Virus record (IMG/VR): IMGVR_UViG_3300048927_000035
Span: 1-34,125 of that record
Origin: a virus
Length of the DNA: 34,125 bases
Strand: one strand, 5' to 3'
Positions 1-7,286 of the stretch are shown here, in pieces. Under the pieces are notes generated by a model that worked only from the letters and a program-made list of their open reading frames with translations, ran no database searches and was not told the origin of the DNA. The position numbers were made by a program, and so were the translations under genes. The stretch's first letter is position 1. Every line of letters begins with the position of its first letter.

Positions 1-1
1 A

Positions 2-721
2 GGTAAAGTGTTCGATGCTGAACGTGTGTATCGTTCAGGTGATCTGGCAGGGTACAGCGTCTTTATTCACTTCCCTCATGGTGACGGTGGTGATGAGTTT
101 GTACCTCGCACATGGATGTTTGTTCCTCGTATGGTGAAAGAGGTGGATGCAAACACACCTTTATCTGATAACAAGCCATTGCCTGTGTTCAATTATGGCA
201 ATGTGGTGGTACTGAATCCTAAATCCAAATTTGTTGGCCTTGGCGATCACGGCTGGAATCCTGTCAACATGAAAGGGATTGTCGAAAAAGCTGGACTAAC
301 GCCAGATAACATGTATGTGTACTCTGTGCGTTGGAAGAATGGCATGATTAACCACTACGATGCGGAAGATCTGATCGCAGTTAAACCAAGTAAAAATGCA
401 CCACGCCGTCAGCGTAAAGCGCCTGAGAAGCGTAAGCAAACCATCGTGTACATTCTGTACAAAGATGGTAAAGACTATCAGATTCGTCGAGCTAAGCACG
501 TTGTTGTGAGTGCAGAGCACCAAGCACTGCATGTTGACACAAGCAGCAAGATTGGTGGAATTGAGATTCGTAACAACACCTCTATTCCGTTCAACCTGAT
601 TGATGCTGTACGTGTATCCACACCAGATGGTGAATTCTGCTATTACTTCACCGATGGTAAGTTGACAGGTAGTGCTCGTGAATTCAATGAGCGTCTTCCG
701 TTCAAAACGCAGACTCACTAA
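2..721 (+). CDS. Unidentified protein, 5' end off the window
   Basis: The reading frame is open to the left edge, and the first possible start inside the window is a GTG at base 8 with no room to see an SD, so the gene is treated as partial. At least 237 residues. The middle has a segment around residues 60-125 with the pattern V-x-W-x-N-G-x-I-N-x-Y-x-x-x-D-L, which recalls small SH3-like barrels of the MIB/HERC2 type. It is followed by a basic stretch (PRRQRKAPEKRK) that could bind nucleic acid or link domains. The gene ends in TAA just before a strong terminator. Function unknown; the barrel resemblance is from pattern only. Confidence 0.75.
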   Translation, partial: GKVFDAERVYRSGDLAGYSVFIHFPHGDGGDEFVPRTWMFVPRMVKEVDANTPLSDNKPLPVFNYGNVVVLNPKSKFVGLGDHGWNPVNMKGIVEKAGLTPDNMYVYSVRWKNGMINHYDAEDLIAVKPSKNAPRRQRKAPEKRKQTIVYILYKDGKDYQIRRAKHVVVSAEHQALHVDTSSKIGGIEIRNNTSIPFNLIDAVRVSTPDGEFCYYFTDGKLTGSAREFNERLPFKTQTH

Positions 722-738
722 GGGTCAATATCAAATGT

Positions 739-760
739 AACCCGCTTCGGCGGGTTTTTT
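739..760 (+). terminator. Rho-independent terminator
   Basis: The stem AACCCGC / GCGGGTT with a TTCG tetraloop is followed by TTTT, directly after the stop of the first gene. The same stem and loop recur in minus orientation at 5829-5846 and 27845-27864. Confidence 0.9.
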
Positions 761-774
761 CGTAGGAGGAAAAT

Positions 775-999
775 ATGGATGGACTGTACTTATACTGCCA
801 AGTGTGTGATAACTATGTTGGTGGATGTGATTGTGGCTGCGGTTGGAGAAACCGTTACCTCAAGGAGGAGAAGAGTGATATGGAAGATGTTTCTACGGAG
901 GAACTAATCCAAGAGCTATCATCTCGTCTATATAACTACGAGCCGGATGAGTTCGAAGATGTGTTGGATAAACTGAGGAGTGATTATGTCAGAGATTAA
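775..999 (+). CDS. Small Cys-rich acidic protein
   Basis: 74 residues, behind a strong SD (GTAGGAGG, about 762-769). The first 22 residues hold five cysteines (C8, C11, C18, C20, C22), a spacing that could bind a metal. The remainder is acidic and predicted helical (E/D/L-rich). The stop overlaps the start of the next gene. Family not recognised. Confidence 0.75.
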   Translation: MDGLYLYCQVCDNYVGGCDCGCGWRNRYLKEEKSDMEDVSTEELIQELSSRLYNYEPDEFEDVLDKLRSDYVRD

Positions 1000-1210
1000 A
1001 GAGGGGTGCATGGCGTTTCTGGTGGACAACCCTCACCCGTTTCCGGTAAAGGTGCATGTAAACCAGCAGATGCAAGATGGGTTATGGGAATGTGTCCTGT
1101 GTAGCGAAATTCATCACTACCAGACAGTGTTCCTTCGTGATCGGCAGATAGCCAGGATCACGCATGAAGATGAACTGGTTGTAGAACTCTATGCGAAAGG
1201 TTTAGATTGA
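986..1210 (+). CDS. Small hypothetical protein
   Basis: 74 residues from the ATG at 986, chosen over an upstream GTG at 980 because GAGGAG at 975-980 is correctly spaced only for the ATG. It overlaps the previous gene by 14 bases, and its TGA stop overlaps the next start (TGATG), so the three genes look translationally coupled. The middle has a C-x-x-C pair in the context WECVLCSEIHH that could bind zinc. Function unknown. Confidence 0.75.
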   Translation: MSEIKEGCMAFLVDNPHPFPVKVHVNQQMQDGLWECVLCSEIHHYQTVFLRDRQIARITHEDELVVELYAKGLD

Positions 1211-1284
1211 TGGGATACTGGGATGGAGTGATTACAATAGTCATCTTGCTAATGTTAATCATAGGTGTGTTCATAGATGAATAA
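1210..1284 (+). CDS. 24-residue single-span membrane peptide
   Basis: A very short open frame whose ATG overlaps the TGA of the gene before it. After MGYWDG the sequence is almost wholly hydrophobic (VITIVILLMLIIGVFI) and ends DE, a clear single membrane span. It ends seven bases before a terminator hairpin, so it is the last coding unit of this plus-strand group. Coupling and the clean span favour a real micro-protein, but a 24-codon frame can arise by chance. Confidence 0.5.
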   Translation: MGYWDGVITIVILLMLIIGVFIDE

Positions 1285-1290
1285 AAATAA

Positions 1291-1320
1291 AGCCCTCAGA
1301 GCGTTTCTGAGGGCTTTTCT
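1291..1320. terminator. Bidirectional terminator, convergent junction
   Basis: The stem AGCCCTCAGA / TCTGAGGGCT is flanked by an A-rich run upstream and TTTTCT downstream, so it can end transcription in either direction. It lies where plus-strand genes meet the minus-strand block. Confidence 0.85.
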
Positions 1321-1353
1321 GTATGTAAGATGAACCGATGTACCAGTTACGAT

Positions 1354-1375
1354 TAAAAACGCTTACAGAGCGTTT
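1354..1375 (-). terminator. Terminator of the minus-strand block
   Basis: Read on the minus strand, AAACGCT-CTGTA-AGCGTTT is followed by TT, just after the stop at 1385. It is the second of two hairpins in the 100-base convergent gap; nothing else is seen in that gap. Confidence 0.7.
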
Positions 1376-1384
1376 GAGAGCGTT

Positions 1385-1642
1385 TTAGGGGCGGTTAAAT
1401 TCTTCTGGTGTGCAAGAGGTGAGGTAGAATATTCCAGTTGGAACGACAACAACGCTGTTAGCACCTAAATTGTTAACCAATCCAACGGTGACGTGATCAA
1501 TTGCTCCGTCAATATGTTCCTTTCTAACACCTGTGCCCGTTTGTGTTTCCAGGTAGAGGTTTCCTTCCCCACGATTACTACCATCATTCCAATAGTACAC
1601 ATAGTGCATCATATAAAAGTCTTTCACTAATTTGTCAGTCAT
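1385..1642 (-). CDS. Small hypothetical protein
   Basis: 85 residues, ATG with SD GGAGAAATAAT. The N-terminus is aromatic (FYMMHYVYYWNDG), followed by polar strands and a hydrophobic stretch SVVVVPTGIFYL. No signal peptide or metal motif. It is preceded by a hairpin at 1661-1678 that sits just upstream of its SD. Last gene of the minus-strand block. Function unknown. Confidence 0.7.
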   Translation of the reverse strand: MTDKLVKDFYMMHYVYYWNDGSNRGEGNLYLETQTGTGVRKEHIDGAIDHVTVGLVNNLGANSVVVVPTGIFYLTSCTPEEFNRP

Positions 1643-1660
1643 ATTATTTCTCCAATAAGA

Positions 1661-1678
1661 AAGGGGCTTTCGCCCCTT
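1661..1678 (-). terminator. Hairpin between SIR2-like gene and next SD
   Basis: On the minus strand AAGGGGC-GAAA-GCCCCTT is followed by TCTTATT, and the SD GGAGAAA comes within about ten bases. The stem is perfect with a GNRA loop. It could be a leaky terminator of the SIR2-like gene or a 5' stabilising structure. Confidence 0.7.
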
Positions 1679-1684
1679 GAAGTG

Positions 1685-2512
1685 TTAACCGTTTAAGTGG
1701 TCTTCGACCATCTTAATGAAGTGTTCATTGCTGAACGCTTCTGCGGCTCCGGCGCGATAAACAATCACGCCCCGTTCTTCGTACATCTCTGTTTCCAGAT
1801 AGTTAACCCCAGGGTTCACGACAACCATTTTAGTTCCGATGTTAAGCATGGGGAAGAGTTCCCAGTTGAAGTTGATCACTTGGTTAGAGCATCCAACAAC
1901 AATAACCATATCCTGAGCAGTTAGCGTGTCGAACAGTGCGTACATGTCATTATAGAGTGGTGCAGCCTCACCAAAGAACACAACGTTAGGTTTAACCCAG
2001 TAGTAATGATCTGTGTCAACAGCCGCATAACCAATATCTACCAGCCTTGGTTGCTCTCCAGGATGCATACGATATTTTATCTCTGGCAGGTAGCCGTGAA
2101 CATGCAGGATGCTTTCGCGTTCCACACCAGCACGTTCCAAGAGATCATCAACGTTAGTCGTCAGGTTTAACACTCGTTCTGGGTAATCTTTAAACCACTT
2201 ACCAATCTGCAAGTGAGCAGCATTGGGGTTAACAGTTTCGAGTTCAACACGGCGTTTGTTGTAGAATTCATGCGTTAGTTTGTATAAATTCTCAGATTCC
2301 CTGTCGTCTGTCTCTTTCGAGAGCGCATGAAGTGGTGGCATAGGATCATCTCGATAATGATACCCTGCATCGAAGCCGCCAATCTCACAAACTTCTTCCA
2401 GGTCATATTCGTCCCAGAGAGGACGCCCACTTGCTGTATCAGTACGGAATGTACGTACACCACTATCGGCGCTAAGTCCTGCACCAGAAATTACAATCAG
2501 TCGTCTTGGCAT
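1685..2512 (-). CDS. SIR2-family NAD-dependent protein lacking the zinc module
   Basis: 275 residues with the sirtuin Rossmann core: GAGLSADSGVRTFR (residues 10-23) for NAD binding, PNAAH (97-101), TTNVD (118-122) in place of TQNID, the catalytic-type histidine in HVHG (H139), NVVFFGE (176-182), and the late NAD motifs VVGCSN and VVNPG. Canonical sirtuin deacylases carry two C-x-x-C zinc pairs between the catalytic His and the FGE motif. Here residues 141-175 hold no cysteine, so the zinc ribbon is gone. Start ATG with SD GAGGAGGAAGA; overlaps the upstream gene by 16 bases. It may be a NAD-consuming, ADP-ribosyl or NADase-type SIR2 rather than a classical deacetylase; activity is inferred. 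Confidence 0.88.
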   Translation of the reverse strand: MPRRLIVISGAGLSADSGVRTFRTDTASGRPLWDEYDLEEVCEIGGFDAGYHYRDDPMPPLHALSKETDDRESENLYKLTHEFYNKRRVELETVNPNAAHLQIGKWFKDYPERVLNLTTNVDDLLERAGVERESILHVHGYLPEIKYRMHPGEQPRLVDIGYAAVDTDHYYWVKPNVVFFGEAAPLYNDMYALFDTLTAQDMVIVVGCSNQVINFNWELFPMLNIGTKMVVVNPGVNYLETEMYEERGVIVYRAGAAEAFSNEHFIKMVEDHLNG

Positions 2513-3057
2513 TCTTCCTCCTCGTTATCTTCATAATCGCCCCAATCGCTGGCATCGTAAACCTCATCCGCTTTGTGATCATCATAAATGGTCACACCGA
2601 ATGCAGAATACAATCGTTTCAGATTGTCTAACGTATAGTATGCATCGAAAGCATCTGACAGACAACCTGCTTTATGCCCTAATGCCTCAAGCGAAGGATG
2701 ATTATAATCATGGTTCACCAAAGCCGCTTGAGCGTAATACTCGTTATCAGCTTGCAGCATTGCATCCGGTGTCAATAGTACAGGAACAGGACGACCATGC
2801 TCTTCAAGTCGCGCGTTAATCCATTGAGCAACTTCGTGATAAGTACCGTCATCATTACTACCCAAACAACTTGCACGATCACCACTCTGGAATTCCCCTA
2901 AGTCTCCATCTACTTCAAGAACTCTGCTCCAGTATGCACCGCAAGTTTCACAATCGGAATAAGTGTCATACACTGTGATGGTGATCTCCAGTTCTGGTAA
3001 GGCCAGAGCTTCTTTAACGCAGTTTCCCTCATAGTCCAACATGTCATCAAATCCCAT
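2497..3057 (-). CDS. Hypothetical acidic protein
   Basis: 186 residues from the ATG at 3057, preferred over an upstream in-frame start at 3084 because GGAGG lies five bases ahead of it. Acidic throughout, with a C-terminal tail of mostly D and E (DNEEEECQDD), plus a C-x-x-C pair in SDCETCGAYW that might bind metal. It overlaps the SIR2-like gene. A promoter-like sequence and a hairpin lie upstream. Family not recognised. Confidence 0.75.
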   Translation of the reverse strand: MGFDDMLDYEGNCVKEALALPELEITITVYDTYSDCETCGAYWSRVLEVDGDLGEFQSGDRASCLGSNDDGTYHEVAQWINARLEEHGRPVPVLLTPDAMLQADNEYYAQAALVNHDYNHPSLEALGHKAGCLSDAFDAYYTLDNLKRLYSAFGVTIYDDHKADEVYDASDWGDYEDNEEEECQDD

Positions 3058-3075
3058 AAATCCTCCATACGAATA

Positions 3076-3095
3076 AAGCCCCAATCAAGGGGCTT
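3076..3095 (-). terminator. Hairpin upstream of SD
   Basis: On the minus strand AAGCCCC-TTGATT-GGGGCTT is followed by TATTCG and then the SD of the gene starting at 3057. It lies between the end of the 3112-3753 gene and that start. Confidence 0.65.
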
Positions 3096-3110
3096 AGATT
3101 AATTTCAAGC

Positions 3111-3140
3111 ACTATACCACACTTTCGAGGTACTTGTCAA
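3111..3140 (-). promoter_or_regulatory. Candidate sigma70 promoter at a gene end
   Basis: On the minus strand TTGACA (3140-3135) is followed after 18 bases by TATAGT (3116-3111). The -10 overlaps the TAG stop of the 3112-3753 gene. Transcription would begin just before the 3076-3095 hairpin and read into the gene at 3057. Confidence 0.5.
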
Positions 3141-3753
3141 ATGCTTCTTTATCTCCTGTGGCAACCCAACTGGAGAAATGTTCTTTAGGATCTGGTGTTA
3201 CACCTTCCTCCCAATCCCAACGGATGTGACCACCGCCATACTGAGCACCAGGGAAGGTGAAGTTGGCTGTGTGAGTAATACGTCCAGGTCCACCTTCAAA
3301 CTTAGTGAAGGTAAGATGTGGGTAGCAACGCATAACCGTTTCAATCCACCAATCAAAGCGATCTTTTGCTTCGTTAATAGAATAGGCATGGCGTTCCATT
3401 TCGTCCCAATCAAACCACACACCCTGCTCGTTCTGGAAGAAGACAAGTTCAGGTGTTTCTACCTCTTCACCCTCATATTCATCGTAGCAATAGTCCTCTG
3501 TGATTTTTCGACCATCATGAGCCGAGTGTAACCACCAACCATGTTCCAGCAAAGCCTTATAAGGAACGTAGCCCTTTTCCGCATATTGATCGAAATCTTT
3601 TACACGTCTTACCTGGCAGTATTCATCTTCTCCGCCAAGGTCTAACATCGAAGCCCCACGGCGGCGAGCAGCCAAGCCGTGAGAGTCAAAAACAATTACA
3701 CTACCTTCGTAATCGTCCCGATCAACTTGATACGCCACCAGTTTCTTTGTCAT
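3112..3753 (-). CDS. Hypothetical phage protein with HGLAARRRGA signature
   Basis: 213 residues, ATG with SD AGAGGAGTG. Near the N-terminus it has SHGLAARRRGA, a string I associate with uncharacterised phage and prophage proteins, followed by a segment (ALLEHGWWLHSAHDGRKI) where such proteins often carry zinc-binding cysteines; here those positions are not Cys. The C-terminal half is rich in Trp and Asp. The start overlaps the end of the methyltransferase gene by 32 bases. No function can be given. Confidence 0.75.
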   Translation of the reverse strand: MTKKLVAYQVDRDDYEGSVIVFDSHGLAARRRGASMLDLGGEDEYCQVRRVKDFDQYAEKGYVPYKALLEHGWWLHSAHDGRKITEDYCYDEYEGEEVETPELVFFQNEQGVWFDWDEMERHAYSINEAKDRFDWWIETVMRCYPHLTFTKFEGGPGRITHTANFTFPGAQYGGGHIRWDWEEGVTPDPKEHFSSWVATGDKEAFDKYLESVV

Positions 3754-4435
3754 TTTTCACTCCTCTGTTAGCCTGAAACACCGCGCGAGCAAACCCACGG
3801 GGTGTCAGAGATCGCAACTGTTTTGTTCGGTTGCTCTTACCACCAAGATAACGCCAGCCCCAGAAGAAACCAATGTGTTCTACAGGTTTTTTCTTAGGGA
3901 AAACGAAACCATTACCTACCCAAAGGCAGGTTTTCTTTGTGTAAGCATCCTGTACTGGCATCTTAGGGTGGTAGCTGCCCTCTTCTTTACGGAGATAACC
4001 ACCAAACTCATACGGATTGAAGTAATAGTCCGGCTTACGCCAGAGTGTGGATAATTTACCCACTGGGTTCTCGATCATCCACGGCACACCATACTTATTC
4101 CCAAGAGTTTCTACGATACGGACGTTCTCCAGGGCTTCCTGAATCTCTTCGGCAGTACGTTCGTGTTGTTCACCGCTACCTGCAAGCATCGTGCAAGGCG
4201 GGAAGCCTACAATAAATGTAGGAGCGTCACCTCCGTTGTCACCCATACCTGTTGGATCAAAGGTAGAGTCAATCCAAGTATCGACGTAAGTGATCAAAGG
4301 GTGATCCACTTTAATTTCATACTCTCCGTGATCTCCACTGCTGGCATTAAAGCAATAAACTTGGTATCCAGCCTCAGCCCAGGGTAATCCCATGATACCA
4401 CTACCATCAAATAAACACCATACTACTTTCGACAT
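3722..4435 (-). CDS. DNA cytosine-C5 methyltransferase-like protein
   Basis: 237 residues. The N-terminus LFDGSGIMGLPWAEAGYQV (8-26) fits methyltransferase motif I (F-x-G-x-G), FIVGFPPC (74-81) holds the Pro-Cys pair of motif IV with C81 as candidate nucleophile, and MIENPVG (120-126) fits motif VI (ENV/ENP). A late LTPRGFARAVFQANR resembles the motif X region. The protein is short for the family (usually above 300 residues), implying a small target-recognition region. It would transfer methyl from SAM to cytosine in DNA, for protection or modulation. No partner endonuclease is adjacent. The ATG overlaps the previous stop (TAATG). Confidence 0.85.
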   Translation of the reverse strand: MSKVVWCLFDGSGIMGLPWAEAGYQVYCFNASSGDHGEYEIKVDHPLITYVDTWIDSTFDPTGMGDNGGDAPTFIVGFPPCTMLAGSGEQHERTAEEIQEALENVRIVETLGNKYGVPWMIENPVGKLSTLWRKPDYYFNPYEFGGYLRKEEGSYHPKMPVQDAYTKKTCLWVGNGFVFPKKKPVEHIGFFWGWRYLGGKSNRTKQLRSLTPRGFARAVFQANRGVKNDKETGGVSS

Positions 4436-4824
4436 TAAATCTCCTCAGTTAAAGCAAACATCAACTGTCTGTGGTCATCTTCACAAAGATATACTCTCTC
4501 CGCTGTTTCCCATTTTTGGAGTGTCTTCACTCCTGGAGCCTCCATCAGGAAACGGCAGATTTGGTATTCTTCTGCTGTTATGTATCCGAGCAGAAATGCA
4601 CGACCATAAAACGGCATGAAAGAATTTTCGTTAGCTTTACGGATGTGCTGATCTTTAGTCATCACCTTACGGCGTAAACCCCACCAACTTTTAACCTCTA
4701 CAGTTTCCTTTTCCAAACGCTCATTAATGGGTTTGTAGAGTTCACGGACACGTTTCACCTTAATAAGTGCCATACTTAATTGATCCTTAGTAGGCGTGAC
4801 GTATGTATCATTTAAATAACCCAT
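4435..4824 (-). CDS. Hypothetical protein
   Basis: 129 residues, ATG behind GAGGGGGAATAA. Predicted mostly helical, basic in the middle (RLEKETVEVKSWWGLRRKV) and acidic at the end. It sits between the nucleotidyltransferase-like and methyltransferase genes with no spacing, so it is probably co-expressed with them. No family recognised. Confidence 0.7.
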   Translation of the reverse strand: MGYLNDTYVTPTKDQLSMALIKVKRVRELYKPINERLEKETVEVKSWWGLRRKVMTKDQHIRKANENSFMPFYGRAFLLGYITAEEYQICRFLMEAPGVKTLQKWETAERVYLCEDDHRQLMFALTEEI

Positions 4825-5754
4825 TTATTCCCCCTCAAACGGCTTAACCAAGTGTTGATTAGCCTTGAATCGCTCAATGTAATCAGTTTCTCCCATGCTG
4901 TCGTAGAACTTCATGACAACCCCGAAGTTTTCCCAGGCGTACTCACGGAACCAACCGGAGGTGATCGACGTACAAACTTTACTGAGTGCCATGACAAAAC
5001 TCTGACGAGCCGGAACCTCGAAATTAAACGGAATTTGCGAACGTTCCAGTGCCAGTACGCAGCTTTCTTCGTACACACCGAGAAGACGGATATGATTCTC
5101 CTGCTCAAAGAACTTCTCTTTGGAGGTCATCACTTCACTGTCATCTTTCATGTAAGATTTGTATGCAGGTACACCCAACACCGCCACTGCTTCATGAATA
5201 GTGTCGTGGTCGTAAACATACGGCACTTCATCACCTTTGAAGAAGTCTTTGCTCTTCACATCCAGATTTGGGTGTGAGTAATCGTAAGTCTCTTTCTCAC
5301 GCAGCTTAAACACTTCTTCTAATTCCACTGGGATCTTAGCCCCAAGAGAACGCATGAAATGGATATCATTCATGGTCTTGAAGAAGTGAGGACTATTCTT
5401 CTTGTAGCGATGACTCATTTTCAGCAAATACAGAACATTCACCGGAGCTACGAAATCGCCGTTGTTCAAGAACATGCTCTGTGGGCTTGCTTTGCAGTAT
5501 TCGATCAGAATATCTGTGCTATCGCCAGGTTGAGCAATATCAAACTCGATATGTGTACCATCTGTCAGTTTGACATGACCTTTATTACCAGTACGTTCCA
5601 CAAGTTCAACCCCTTCTTCAATGGTGTAACGTAGAAATGCTACACTCCACTCCTTCTCTGTGCAAAGGAAATCAAGATCAAGGCAGGGACGATAAAACTT
5701 CTTAGCCTCCCGTTCCAATTGAATCTCTAAACCACGGCTACCAACCATAATCAT
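4825..5754 (-). CDS. Nucleotidyltransferase-fold protein
   Basis: 309 residues. The N-terminus has IMVGSRG (2-8), then CLDLDFLC with D26 and D28, and later HIEFDIA with D72. A Gly-Ser motif followed by D-x-D and a third Asp is the metal-binding layout of the polymerase-beta-like nucleotidyltransferase fold. The remaining 230 residues are mainly helical and hold no recognised domain. It could modify RNA, protein or a small molecule; the substrate cannot be inferred. It is the first gene after a promoter at 5785-5813, with SD AGGAG. Confidence 0.6.
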   Translation of the reverse strand: MIMVGSRGLEIQLEREAKKFYRPCLDLDFLCTEKEWSVAFLRYTIEEGVELVERTGNKGHVKLTDGTHIEFDIAQPGDSTDILIEYCKASPQSMFLNNGDFVAPVNVLYLLKMSHRYKKNSPHFFKTMNDIHFMRSLGAKIPVELEEVFKLREKETYDYSHPNLDVKSKDFFKGDEVPYVYDHDTIHEAVAVLGVPAYKSYMKDDSEVMTSKEKFFEQENHIRLLGVYEESCVLALERSQIPFNFEVPARQSFVMALSKVCTSITSGWFREYAWENFGVVMKFYDSMGETDYIERFKANQHLVKPFEGE

Positions 5755-5784
5755 AATGTTTCTCCTCTCTTAAATGATTCCCAG

Positions 5785-5813
5785 AGTTTACCAGGTTTTG
5801 ATTAACGTGTCAA
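5785..5813 (-). promoter_or_regulatory. Sigma70-like promoter
   Basis: TTGACA (5813-5808), a 17-base spacer, then TAAACT (5790-5785). The -10 context TGGTAAACTCT is also found in the promoter at 7756-7784. It lies between a terminator and the gene starting at 5754. Confidence 0.8.
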
Positions 5814-5828
5814 TACTCAGGCAATAAA

Positions 5829-5846
5829 AACCCGCCGAAGCGGGTT
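5829..5846 (-). terminator. Rho-independent terminator
   Basis: On the minus strand AACCCGC-TTCG-GCGGGTT is followed by TTTATT. It ends transcription of the C-terminal-tag gene cluster, directly upstream of the next promoter. Confidence 0.9.
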
Positions 5847-5859
5847 AATCGTTACACTC

Positions 5860-6216
5860 TTAGCACATAGAGCTTGAAGAGATCCACACACCTTGAGTCA
5901 GGATACCGTTCTCATCTGCATACTCACTCGCTTCCCAACCGATGTATTCGGCATTTACATCTGTACCAACAGGGTAGTAGGTTTCACCGCTACCATATTC
6001 GCCCCAATAAGCCTGAACGCCAGCTTTATCTGCCAGTTCAGCCACTTCGTCTTTGACAGATTCCATGTAGGCTTCGGCAGCAGCGGTTTTTTCACGGATC
6101 AGATTTTCAATTTCTTTCTTGTCCACAGGTTTTCTCCTTATCTCAATACTCACGTTTTCATCAAAGGGCATAACTTCATGCCCTGCAATAAACACTTTAC
6201 ACTCAAATGGCTGCAT
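5860..6216 (-). CDS. C-terminal W-x-S-S-S-x-C tag protein 1
   Basis: 118 residues from the ATG at 6216, which overlaps the upstream stop (TAATG). The protein ends VWISSSSMC. An internal GTG at 6126 has an AAGGAG seven bases ahead and would give an 88-residue form starting at the helical part (DKKEIENLIREKTAAAEA), so two products are possible. The pre-tag region (ADKAGV...GETYYPVG) resembles the matching parts of the two tagged proteins encoded upstream. No signal peptide or known domain. It is the last gene before the 5829-5846 terminator. Function unknown. Confidence 0.8.
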   Translation of the reverse strand: MQPFECKVFIAGHEVMPFDENVSIEIRRKPVDKKEIENLIREKTAAAEAYMESVKDEVAELADKAGVQAYWGEYGSGETYYPVGTDVNAEYIGWEASEYADENGILTQGVWISSSSMC

Positions 6217-6410
6217 TAGCAACCCAATGAAGATGGGAACCAGTGATCCCCAGTGTACTCGTTTTCGTCTTCTGGATCAAAGTAACCACCCATACCATAA
6301 CACGGATGGAAACCAAAACCTTCACCTGTTTCCAGGGATAGGCGCTCTGCTTCTGCAAGAGCGGCAGTTGCCGCAGCTACAGCTTCACTTACTGTTTTAA
6401 ATTCACTCAT
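6216..6410 (-). CDS. C-terminal tag protein 2, W-F-P-S-S-x-x-C form
   Basis: 64 residues. The second of two adjacent ATGs (6413 and 6410) is chosen because AAGGAG is better spaced for it. The first half is an Ala/Glu-rich helix (SEAVAAATAALAEAE), the second a Gly/aromatic stretch (FGFHPCYGMGGYF), ending HWFPSSLGC, a variant of the tag with Pro in the first Ser position. Its stop overlaps the start of the 5860-6216 gene. Function unknown. Confidence 0.78.
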   Translation of the reverse strand: MSEFKTVSEAVAAATAALAEAERLSLETGEGFGFHPCYGMGGYFDPEDENEYTGDHWFPSSLGC

Positions 6411-6422
6411 CATTTCTCCTTA

Positions 6423-6857
6423 TTACCAGCAAATACTGCTTGAAATCCAGCCGTGTTCGTAGCCGGAATTAATGTGGGCTGAGAGAACTTGCTCTTTACC
6501 AACATAGAAATTCCCATCTTCGTACACGAAAGGTTCTTGAATACCAGATTGTTCCCAGATATTAATGAGAACTTGTTTCGTGGTATTGATGGCGTCCAGA
6601 TATTCCTTTGTGACAATCAAATTGTTGTAACAAATATCGTTCACATCATCTTCGTCTAAAGGGTGCATAGTGTCCTTATTGTATGCCACGATATCATACA
6701 TGTAATCACTATACTGACTCTGCACCTTTGTTGGGATACCTTCTACCAGGATGCGGGTGTCGTCGTCACCATCATAAATAACGGTAAAGACATACTCACC
6801 AGTATTCAGATCGTAGAAGTCTTTTCCGACTTCCAGATTATCAGTGTTATTATACAT
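6423..6857 (-). CDS. C-terminal W-x-S-S-S-x-C tag protein 3
   Basis: 144 residues, ATG with SD AAGGAG. Acidic and Tyr-rich N-terminal part, then a C-terminal module of about 50 residues: a helix with QVLINIW, a GIQ turn, EDGNFYVGKE, and the ending GWISSSICW. The same order (QV, GV, EGRVYMGSD, tag) is found in the neighbouring gene at 6867-7286, so the two C-terminal modules look homologous. Here the Cys is followed by one Trp. No known domain. Confidence 0.8.
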   Translation of the reverse strand: MYNNTDNLEVGKDFYDLNTGEYVFTVIYDGDDDTRILVEGIPTKVQSQYSDYMYDIVAYNKDTMHPLDEDDVNDICYNNLIVTKEYLDAINTTKQVLINIWEQSGIQEPFVYEDGNFYVGKEQVLSAHINSGYEHGWISSSICW

Positions 6858-6866
6858 CCACTCTCC

Positions 6867-7286
6867 TTAGCAAATCATGCTACTTGAACACCAAGCATGA
6901 CTGCCTTGAATATAGGCTTCACACTCGTCGCTCCCCATGTAAACACGACCTTCTGAAACAATCAGATCGGCGGTATCTACGCCCATTGCATTCAGGGTAT
7001 CAACAATCACTTGGCGTTCTCGATCTTTACGCTCACGCTCTGCAACGTCGATAAGGCCATGCTCACGAACAAAATCTTTGATCGCTGCCTCGCCCTCGAC
7101 AAATTCATCATGGTACATGAATTCGTACAGGATCACCTCTGGCATATCGTCCGGCATTCCGCCATACGAATCTTCAAAGGCGGCACGGTCTTCATCGTTA
7201 GACCAGATGCCGTTAGCGTATACAATACGCCCCACTTCGTCATCCCAGTTGTCTTCAAAAATTTGACCAGTTACATATTTACTCAT
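6867..7286 (-). CDS. C-terminal W-x-S-S-S-x-x-C tag protein 4
   Basis: 139 residues; ATG with GAGGAG inside the end of the upstream gene, overlapping it by 8 bases. Very acidic N-terminal domain with many Asp, Glu and Met, then a charged helix (ERERKDRERQ) and the shared module QVIVDTLNAMGV...EGRVYMGSDE ending AWCSSSMIC. Closest visible relative is the product of 6423-6857. Function unknown. Confidence 0.8.
   Translation of the reverse strand: MSKYVTGQIFEDNWDDEVGRIVYANGIWSNDEDRAAFEDSYGGMPDDMPEVILYEFMYHDEFVEGEAAIKDFVREHGLIDVAERERKDRERQVIVDTLNAMGVDTADLIVSEGRVYMGSDECEAYIQGSHAWCSSSMIC

Noticed and set aside
4852-5277. 141-residue plus-strand open frame
   Set aside because: Antisense to the nucleotidyltransferase-like gene; a shadow.
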